Assembly (NCBI GenBank): GCA_031268245.1
Contig: JAIRXN010000213.1
Location: forward strand, 1 to 9,903
DNA length: 9,903 nucleotides
DNA from: Treponema sp.
GTDB taxonomy: Bacteria; Spirochaetota; Spirochaetia; Treponematales; Breznakiellaceae
Direction: 5' to 3'
A program made the translations under genes and the position numbers. Below, one piece after another: positions 6,739 to 9,903 of the stretch. The notes below the pieces were generated by a model. That model saw only the letters and a program-made list of their open reading frames with translations, made no database searches and was not told where the DNA came from. Numbering within the stretch: position 1 is the stretch's first letter; every line of letters starts with the position of its first letter.

Positions 6739-7614
6739 ATGAAAAACCTGTTTCGTAAATTTGACATAATCGACATCGCACTGTTTATTCTTCTGACTTT
6801 TTGGGGATTGATTATCCTCCTTCCCTTTCTCAATTCAGTTGCGATCTCGTTTACCGGTTACAGGGAGTACCTCGAAACTCCCCTGCTTCTCTTTCCGAAA
6901 GCGCCTGAGTTAAAGGCATATCAGGAACTTTTCAAGGATGGAAGAATCTGGGCAGGTTACAGAACAACATTAACCATTATCGCAATCGGCGTACCCATGA
7001 GTCTCTTTCTTTCAACGACAATGGGTTATGCTTTAAGCCGGCGGGGTTTTCCGGGGAGAAAATTCTTCTTCATGTTCGTACTCTTTACCATGATATTCCA
7101 GGGAGGAATTGTACCGCTGTATCTGGTCGTAAGAACGCTGCATCTGACAAATACCATCTGGTCAGTAATACTTACAGGCGCTCTTAATACCTTTTACATG
7201 ATTCTGGTTTACAACTTTTTCTCAAGCCTTCCCGAATCGCTTGTCGAATCCGCAAAACTCGACGGGGCAGGAGACTGGACAATACTGTTCAACATTATTT
7301 TACCGCTTTCACTGCCGATACTTGCAACCATGACTCTGTTCTATACGGTGGATAAATGGAACGAGTGGTTTAACGCAATGGTTTTCATCCGCCGTGGGGA
7401 AATACAGCCTTTACAGCTTGTCCTGCGTTCAATCGTAATAGATTCGGTTGCCCAGGGCCAGCTCAACGCGAGCGTTCCCATGATTGACCGGGCTTTTACA
7501 AACGGGATAAAAATGGCCGCCGTCATGGTTACCATGTTTCCGATTATGTGTATCTATCCGTTTTTGCAGAAACATTTTGCCAAAGGAATTCTGGTCGGCG
7601 CCATAAAGGCGTAA
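6739..7614 (+). CDS. ABC sugar transporter permease (YtcP/AraQ type)
   Basis: This is the second membrane subunit of the importer, about 291 residues. Its first helix is about 11-35. The EAA loop reads ESAKLDGAGDWTILFNIILP (170-189), followed by the family's WNEWF (207-211) and the typical ending KGILVGAIKA. Three ATG codons follow in tandem (6733, 6736, 6739). GGGAGG (6726-6731) is best spaced for the third, at 7 bases; the first would overlap the previous stop in ATGA. Coupling to the upstream permease is clear in any case. It is expected to form a heterodimer with that permease and to carry sugar delivered by the binding protein encoded 30 bases downstream. No ATP-binding subunit is nearby. 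Confidence 0.93.
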   Translation: MKNLFRKFDIIDIALFILLTFWGLIILLPFLNSVAISFTGYREYLETPLLLFPKAPELKAYQELFKDGRIWAGYRTTLTIIAIGVPMSLFLSTTMGYALSRRGFPGRKFFFMFVLFTMIFQGGIVPLYLVVRTLHLTNTIWSVILTGALNTFYMILVYNFFSSLPESLVESAKLDGAGDWTILFNIILPLSLPILATMTLFYTVDKWNEWFNAMVFIRRGEIQPLQLVLRSIVIDSVAQGQLNASVPMIDRAFTNGIKMAAVMVTMFPIMCIYPFLQKHFAKGILVGAIKA

Positions 7615-7644
7615 GACCTTAAATTAATTTTTTGGAGGACAAAG

Positions 7645-9273
7645 ATGAAAAAGAAAGGCGTTTTACTGTCAATTCTGTTAATTGCAGTATCTCTTTCGGC
7701 GGTTTTTGCCGGCGGGAGGCAGGCCCAGTCAGGCTCTTCGCAAACAGGTGAAAAAATAGCCGGGAGCACCGAAGGATGGTTTGCAGGCAGGGACTTTAAG
7801 GAACACATGACCATTGAACATGCCGATGTAATGATCGATGCAAGCAAGGATTATACAGGCGGAGATGCGTTTGTAAGGCAATGGACAAATACTTTTAATG
7901 TCAGCTACAAGCTTACACCCCTGACATTTGAAAACTGGGCGGAACGGCTCCGTGTATGGATCAACTCCGGGGACGCTCCTGAAATGTTTGCATGGGACTA
8001 TGTCCATGGCGAAGCAATCGACTATGCGGAACAGGGGATGGTAAAAAAGCTTCCGAATGACTGGAAAACAAAATATCCGAATCTTGCAAAAACTCAAGGC
8101 TATGTCCCCCTTGCGGAACTTGATGAAAAAACTTTCGGGGGCACTTATTTCCTCTTCCGGCCGCTCTATGCAAATAACCGCCCTGCAACAAAACTTTCCA
8201 ACCATGTTTCCCTGTACATACGGAAAGACTGGGCAAATGCGGTAGGAGTTACACTCCCCGATGCAATGAAAATTTCGGAAGTAATTGAGCTGGCAAGAAA
8301 GATAAAGGCTGCCGATCCCGGAAAAGCAGGCCCAAACTTTTCACCCATCGTATGCCGTACAGGCTGGCTGAACCTGTTTGTTGGTTCCAACAACCAGTAT
8401 AACGGGTACAATGCCAACGGTGTTTTCTACAAGGGCAGAGACGGCAAGTATCACTGGGGAGGAGCGGATCAGTCAACTCTTGATGTCCTTAAACTGCTCA
8501 ACGGCGCCTACAGGGATGGACTCCTGGACAGGGAATTCTACACGATTCAGGATCCGGACGATCTGGGTGCTTTCTATACGGTAGGCCGTTCCGCGATTGC
8601 CGTCGCAGAAAGCATGGCATGGAGAATGACCGAATTTGATCAGCACATGAAGCGGGATCAGAACCTCAACTATGATGATACCGTTCAGGTTGTTAACCTC
8701 CTCGGCGAAGACGGTTACTACCATGATCAATTAAGACTAAATTACTGGGGTGTAGTTGCCTTTTCACCCAGGATCAGCGATAAAAAGCTTGACCGCATCC
8801 TGCAGATGCTTGATTACTCGTGTACCGATGAAGGTCAGCTCATTCTCCGCTGCGGCATCAAAGGTGTTGACTGGGAACTGGATGCATCAGGCAATATCGT
8901 TTCCAAACTGGAAGCCGGCGCCTCTCTCTGGGAAAAGTACGCCATGCTGCCGGTATACGTCAATATGCTGATCCTCTCGGACGATTTCCAATTCAGCGAT
9001 CCCAACTATAAAAAGGAATACCGTGACAGAACCAGGGACCTGTTTGTTAACAGGGAGCGGCAGTCTACCAATGAATCTTTCCCGCCGGAAGTAGACTGGA
9101 ATATGGTTCTCCATGCTTCCCGTGCTCTGAATATGGCATCCATGGATTATGCCAACGAATATTCGGCGCTGATTGTCAAACCCGGCGACATCGAAGCCAA
9201 CTGGAGGGCGTGGGTCAGCGAAAAGATGCCCATGATCCAGCCGGTCATTGACGAACTTAATGCAAAAAAATAA
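7645..9273 (+). CDS. periplasmic sugar-binding protein of the ABC importer (LplA-like)
   Basis: At 542 residues this is one of the large family-1 solute-binding proteins that partner LplB/YtcP permeases and usually deliver oligosaccharides. A signal peptide is clear: MKKK, a hydrophobic core at about 6-19, and AVFA followed by GG, suggesting cleavage after A22. No cysteine lies near this point, so it is not a lipoprotein and should be soluble in the periplasm, unlike LplA of Gram-positive bacteria. Residues from about 75 on (FENWAERLRVWINSGDAPEMFAWD) match the usual first lobe, and aromatic residues that could stack on sugars are common throughout. GGAGG (7634-7638) stands 6 bases before the ATG, the strongest ribosome site of the operon, as expected for a subunit needed in excess. 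It is the last gene of the operon before the integrase boundary. Confidence 0.92.
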   Translation: MKKKGVLLSILLIAVSLSAVFAGGRQAQSGSSQTGEKIAGSTEGWFAGRDFKEHMTIEHADVMIDASKDYTGGDAFVRQWTNTFNVSYKLTPLTFENWAERLRVWINSGDAPEMFAWDYVHGEAIDYAEQGMVKKLPNDWKTKYPNLAKTQGYVPLAELDEKTFGGTYFLFRPLYANNRPATKLSNHVSLYIRKDWANAVGVTLPDAMKISEVIELARKIKAADPGKAGPNFSPIVCRTGWLNLFVGSNNQYNGYNANGVFYKGRDGKYHWGGADQSTLDVLKLLNGAYRDGLLDREFYTIQDPDDLGAFYTVGRSAIAVAESMAWRMTEFDQHMKRDQNLNYDDTVQVVNLLGEDGYYHDQLRLNYWGVVAFSPRISDKKLDRILQMLDYSCTDEGQLILRCGIKGVDWELDASGNIVSKLEAGASLWEKYAMLPVYVNMLILSDDFQFSDPNYKKEYRDRTRDLFVNRERQSTNESFPPEVDWNMVLHASRALNMASMDYANEYSALIVKPGDIEANWRAWVSEKMPMIQPVIDELNAKK

Positions 9274-9481
9274 AGTGTGTTGAAATTGAAGAATGCGCCG
9301 TTAGCATTCCGGCTGTATATGACATACGGAAGATTGTGCATTTTGGTAGGTGCGTTTTCATTCCGCCTGTGCTATCTCCTTATAACACAAGGACTTAGCG
9401 TTGCCGGTCCGTTATGCCGTAAACCGGGAAATTGGTGCGTTTTCAAAAAAGTTATCAATTTTCCAAAATGAGGGTTTTTAT
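9274..9481. other. gap between transporter operon and integrase, with a 12-base repeat
   Basis: No gene is supported. GGTGCGTTTTCA occurs at 9349-9360 and 9434-9445, 85 bases apart in the same orientation. Short stems TTCCG/CGGAA (9307-9311, 9327-9331) and CCGGT/ACCGG (9404-9408, 9423-9427) lack T-runs, so I see no convincing terminator for the sugar operon. TATAAC at 9381-9386 is a possible -10 for the integrase but has no good -35. GAGGG (9470-9474) is the integrase ribosome site. Confidence 0.45.
9349..9445 (+). repeat. 12-base direct repeat upstream of the integrase
   Basis: The two exact copies of GGTGCGTTTTCA (9349-9360 and 9434-9445) lie within 135 bases of the integrase start. Short direct repeats in this position can be arm-type binding sites for a tyrosine recombinase or part of an attachment site. 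That role is inferred from position only. Confidence 0.4.
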
Positions 9482-9903
9482 ATGCACAATGACTACACGT
9501 TGTTTTGGCGGACCTATCCCAACGGGAAAAAAACGGTGTTCTACTACGCCTACGATGACCAGGATGTACGGCAGGGGCCGTGGACTACCAAGTGCCGGAG
9601 TATTACGGAGGCTAGGAACTACTGCAACCGCCTTATCAAAACAGACAGGCTCATTCCCAAGCGGGGCAAGCTCCTGACCTTCGGGGAGTTTGCGGCGGGC
9701 TTCTGGGAGCATGGTTCCGATTACCTTGACAATCAGGAAGGCCGGGCCGATATTACCCCCGCCTATATCGACAACTGCAAGAAGATGACGGCTAACCAGA
9801 TACTCCCCTTCTTCGCCGGTACGCCCCTTGAAAAGATTACTTACAAAGACATTAACAAGTGGCTCCTGGGTTTCAAGAACCGGGAAATAACCGTTGACGG
9901 CAA
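9482..9903 (+). CDS. tyrosine-recombinase (phage-type) integrase, 5' part only
   Basis: The reading frame from ATG 9482 stays open to the window end, giving the first 140 residues; the 3' part lies outside. GAGGG (9470-9474) precedes the start by 7 bases. The N-terminal part (about 1-60: LFWRTYPNGKKTVFYYAYDD and onward) looks like the arm-type DNA-binding domain that reads the protein in terms of its own substrate. Residues about 65-135 (LTFGEFAAGFW, then NCKKMTANQILPFFAGTPLE and KITYKDINKWLLGF) match the core-binding SAM-like domain of phage integrases. The catalytic R-H-R-Y domain would follow and cannot be checked. G+C is about 58% over 9541-9720 by hand count, well above the sugar operon. 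It probably marks the left end of an integrated element, with the gene pointing into the element. Confidence 0.85.
   Translation, partial: MHNDYTLFWRTYPNGKKTVFYYAYDDQDVRQGPWTTKCRSITEARNYCNRLIKTDRLIPKRGKLLTFGEFAAGFWEHGSDYLDNQEGRADITPAYIDNCKKMTANQILPFFAGTPLEKITYKDINKWLLGFKNREITVDG

Noticed and set aside
7645..7740. Possible lipoprotein signal on the binding protein
   Set aside because: There is no cysteine near the cleavage point; AVFA-GG fits signal peptidase I.
7729..8205. Minus-strand open frame within the binding-protein gene
   Set aside because: No start signal or domain; the + strand codes for a complete solute-binding protein.
9274..9481. tRNA gene as the integration target
   Set aside because: No cloverleaf, TTC-type loop or acceptor stem could be found in the gap.
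9640..9656. ACAGACAGGCTC resembling the 11-base repeat before the epimerase
   Set aside because: It lies inside the integrase coding sequence, is only a partial match and is too short to mean a shared site.

Overview
The window looks like chromosome of a spirochaete, most likely a Treponema of the termite-gut type. This is inferred from protein character: a Treponema-style secretion signal ending in VFA-GG on the solute-binding protein, YesM/YesN-type sugar regulation, and an integrase resembling those I associate with gut treponemes. No rRNA or other taxonomic marker is present, so the placement is an inference.

Left part (1-1594, + strand). A 150-base non-coding stretch rich in inverted repeats precedes a small AT-rich hemerythrin gene. 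The hemerythrin lacks one of the five histidines that normally bind the di-iron site. A strong hairpin covers its stop codon. A separate transcription unit follows, holding one extended-SDR NAD-dependent sugar epimerase/dehydrogenase-like gene.

Centre (1674-7614 and on to 9273) is a carbohydrate-uptake locus with two divergent arms. The minus-strand arm reads histidine kinase (YesM type), then AraC-type response regulator (YesN type), then a family-9-like carbohydrate-binding protein without a signal peptide. The plus-strand arm reads LplB-type permease, YtcP/AraQ-type permease, then a large periplasmic solute-binding protein. The two arms share a regulatory region of about 220-270 bases (5514-5779) that holds several dyads and a repeated CACGGA element. 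The likely logic is that the membrane kinase senses an extracytoplasmic sugar or sugar-loaded protein, phosphorylates the AraC-type regulator, and so activates the CUT1-type ABC importer. No ATPase is encoded here; such importers usually share one encoded elsewhere. The substrate cannot be named from sequence; the family associations suggest an oligosaccharide from plant or host polysaccharide.

Right edge (9274-9903). About 200 non-coding bases with a 12-base direct repeat lead into the 5' part of a tyrosine-recombinase integrase, truncated by the window end. Its G+C is clearly higher than that of the sugar locus, so the window probably crosses the left boundary of an integrated element. I saw no CRISPR array, tRNA, rRNA or insertion sequence.
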